Source: DATAXP01 sp036272935 | GTDB taxonomy: Bacteria > Planctomycetota > Planctomycetia > Pirellulales > PNKZ01 | Length of the DNA: 34,405 bases | Assembly (NCBI GenBank): GCA_036272935.1 | Contig: DATAXP010000158.1 | Coordinates: 1-34,405 of the forward strand | Reading direction: 5' to 3' | In this document: positions 33,701 through 34,405 of the stretch, piece by piece | How positions within the stretch are numbered: the stretch's first letter is position 1 | How the letters are laid out: every line of letters starts with the position of its first letter | Made by a program: the position numbers and the translations under genes | Notes under the pieces: generated by a model | Database searches by the model: none | The model's input: the letters and a program-made list of their open reading frames with translations, nothing else | Told to the model about the DNA's origin: nothing

Positions 33701-34117
33701 CTCCGGAGCACAGGTGACCAGCACACCATTGCGCCAAGGCATCACGCCGTTGGGAAAGTTCAGGCCGTCCAGGAACACGGTCGAGCGGTCGTAGCGGCCG
33801 TCGCCGTCGGTGTCGTCGAGCCAGCGGACGCGACCACCCGGCTGCCCTTTGCCGTCGAGGCCCAACGGGTAGTCGGCCATCTCGACGACCCACAACTTGC
33901 CGTCAGCCCCCCAAGCGAAAGCGACCGGGTCCATCACCAGCGGCTCGGCGGCAACTAACTCGACGGTGAAACCCGGGCGGGCGATCATCGACTTCAGCCC
34001 CTCTTCGGGCGACAACGGCGCAAATTGATCCGGAGTTGCTTCGGCAGCCGATGCCACGATGCCGATCGACGCGACGATGCTGGCGACAACGAAACGCAGC
34101 ACAACGGGAGATTGCAT
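30737..34117 (-). CDS. PVC-type haem-binding CxxCH protein with propeller, HEAT-like and C-terminal carbohydrate-binding-like parts
   Basis: A 1126-residue exported protein. ATG 34117 begins a signal peptide (SPVVLRFVVASIVASIGIVA to ASAAE). Residues ~30-440 form the membrane-bound dehydrogenase-like propeller domain (PEEGLKSMIARPGFTVELVA, FAWGADGKLWVVEMADYPLG), with two calcium-loop-like repeats DDTDGDGRYD (~101-110) and EDTDGDGRAD (~144-153). Helical HEAT-like repeats occupy ~470-830. The single haem motif CSACH (857-861) starts the cytochrome domain (RRCSACHKLGNVGHAVGPDL). The C-terminus (SEADHAVWTIDVSRPGPYEA then SFEYACGDDSAGNTWQLTVD) resembles a CBM6-like beta-sandwich. The family is expanded in Planctomycetota and thought to oxidise sugars or similar compounds outside the cytoplasm, with the substrate unknown. 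The open frame extends to 34261 but lacks family similarity there. Confidence 0.94.
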   Translation of the reverse strand: MQSPVVLRFVVASIVASIGIVASAAEATPDQFAPLSPEEGLKSMIARPGFTVELVAAEPLVMDPVAFAWGADGKLWVVEMADYPLGLDGKGQPGGRVRWLDDTDGDGRYDRSTVFLDGLNFPNGVMPWRNGVLVTCAPEILYAEDTDGDGRADVRKTLYLGFAEGNQQHRMNGLRWGLDNWIHCASGGSSGGEIESKLTGKEVSVSGRDFRIRPDQGLIDPQTGQTQFIRERDDWGNWFGTKNSQPLSHYVLADEYLRRNPHLPPPHTTAEVPSVPGAAPIYPRSPAVARFNDLNKVNRFTSACGETFYRDELFGPGFAGNSFVCEPVHNLVHREMLSPAGATFTSHRAADEKRSEFLASTDPWSRPVMVRTGPDGALWVADMYRLVIEHPQWIPHQWQEKLDVRSGHDRGRIYRVFPSDKRPRAIPRLDQLDTPALVAALDTPNGTTRDMVHRRIVERGDRAAVETLRQFVRSAKRAQTRLTALAALGGLGAIDADVLAAPLGDEHSGVRRLAVGLAEPILGSTPALGERLTKLADDPDAQVQLQVACTLGNWDDARAGAVLGNIALGDSGDPFIVGAVMSSVNRETLGGIAKVVLAASELQKHAELIEKLTTMAVALGDQATLAAIVARAVTPSAGRYAPWQIGIVGSLADALARRKLTLAAYQQQAGEPLRVELNKLAAMFAWARTVAAQPPTAESDRIAALQLLGRDAAARDCDLTLLAGLLGPQTPPPLQAAALTTLVRQGDPRVPSMLLGQWRTFGPVVRGQVLDALLARPLSTNALLDAIERGEIQPAEIDAARVERLVESKDATVAKRAAALLAAARNTDRAKVVEQYRDVLALSGDAAHGAEVFNRRCSACHKLGNVGHAVGPDLTALTDKSPAALLVAVLDPNRAVEAKFINYTAITTDGLVYTGMLAAESGTGVTLLAAEGKEIPLARADLEELASSTKSLMPEGLEKDLSRQDLADVFALLGRSALPRKEFAGNRPAVVKPEALRGEFYLMPQQAEIYGPTLELESRYDNLGFWRSEADHAVWTIDVSRPGPYEASFEYACGDDSAGNTWQLTVDGNRLTGTVVGTHTWDEYRVQLAGRIALAAGLHRIDFRAGGKIHGALLDLKTVRLRPLNK

Positions 34118-34189
34118 GGCGGCGAGGCACGAACGGAGGAAGGAAAGTCGGAAGGCAGCGTTCAATGTAGATCGGACTACAATGGATCG

Positions 34190-34323
34190 CCAGGGCGTTA
34201 GTAGCCGGAGGATGCCACGGCAAGGCCAAGGCGCTGTCGATCTTGTCGGCGCGGATTGCACGCACGGTGTACTGGATGCTCAAGCGCAAGGAGGCCTTCG
34301 ATGCCCAGCGGTTCTTGAAGTAA
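34190..34323 (+). pseudogene. Transposase C-terminal fragment, IS110-like
   Basis: The plus strand reads LVAGGCHGKAKALSILSARI then ARTVYWMLKRKEAFDAQRFL and K, followed by TAA at 34321-34323. The KALSILSARIARTVYWMLKR pattern with a following FD-x-x-RF resembles the extreme C-terminus of IS110/IS116/IS902 transposases. Only ~43 codons are present, with the promoter-proximal part of the PVC-type gene immediately to the left, so it is a remnant. The IS family call is moderate because the region is short. Confidence 0.45.
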
Positions 34324-34405
34324 GCCGTGTACCGACGCGCCGACTCCGAACCTAACTGGGCCACAGCCTCACCAAGCTGCAACGGGCGAGCGCCACTGCG
34401 GAGGA

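Overview
The window looks like chromosomal DNA from a planctomycete, most likely of the Pirellulales type. The evidence is the pairing of a DUF1549/DUF1553 (PSCyt1/PSD1) cytochrome with a DUF1501 protein, a PVC-type haem-binding dehydrogenase-like protein, a YVTN-propeller/cytochrome c fusion, a Minf_1886-family protein, GC-rich codon use, and many small palindromic dispersed repeats. No rRNA, tRNA or CRISPR array was recognised.

Layout. (1) 1-2.83 kb, plus strand: the 3' part of a propeller/di-haem cytochrome gene, a GxxExxY gene with an abnormal tail, and a secreted protein with two related halves. (2) 2.95-4.5 kb: a DUF4404 gene (minus) divergent from gap (plus). (3) 4.6-11.4 kb, minus: argH, a HEAT-repeat protein with a pseudo-receiver segment, a receiver-less sigma-54 activator, hemX and hemA, the first three joined by ATGA stop-start overlaps and hemX/hemA likewise. 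A good sigma-70-type promoter precedes argH. (4) 11.7-13.55 kb, minus: typA/bipA. (5) 13.6-17.0 kb: gene debris consisting of an IS66 transposase fragment, an SDR gene truncated at its 3' end, the last ~50 codons of a GH15 glucoamylase, a DUF2254 gene with an internal ~200-bp piece inverted and its N-terminus missing, and a DUF4276 remnant. (6) 17.0-22.9 kb, plus: a compact six-gene operon with a LolD/MacB-type ATPase, a permease with a histidine-rich extracytoplasmic loop, two paralogous secreted CPFC-motif proteins and two DUF3299 proteins with a CCFG motif. (7) 23.0-24.6 kb, plus: a RicT/PSP1 protein, a Minf_1886 protein and a 38-residue membrane protein. (8) 24.9-34.1 kb, minus: the PVC-type haem protein, floA, then the translationally coupled DUF1549/DUF1553 and DUF1501 genes. 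An IS110-like transposase tail lies at the right edge.

The best candidate for an under-described system is region 6, an envelope ABC system that I infer to handle a metal (zinc is a guess). The second theme is dispersed repeats that have become protein-coding. Three predicted signal peptides and one linker are encoded by low-complexity or palindromic repeats, and paired-arm repeats sit between convergent genes. The third is the scrambled DUF2254 locus. Everything here is read by eye, and family names come from motif recognition without any database search.
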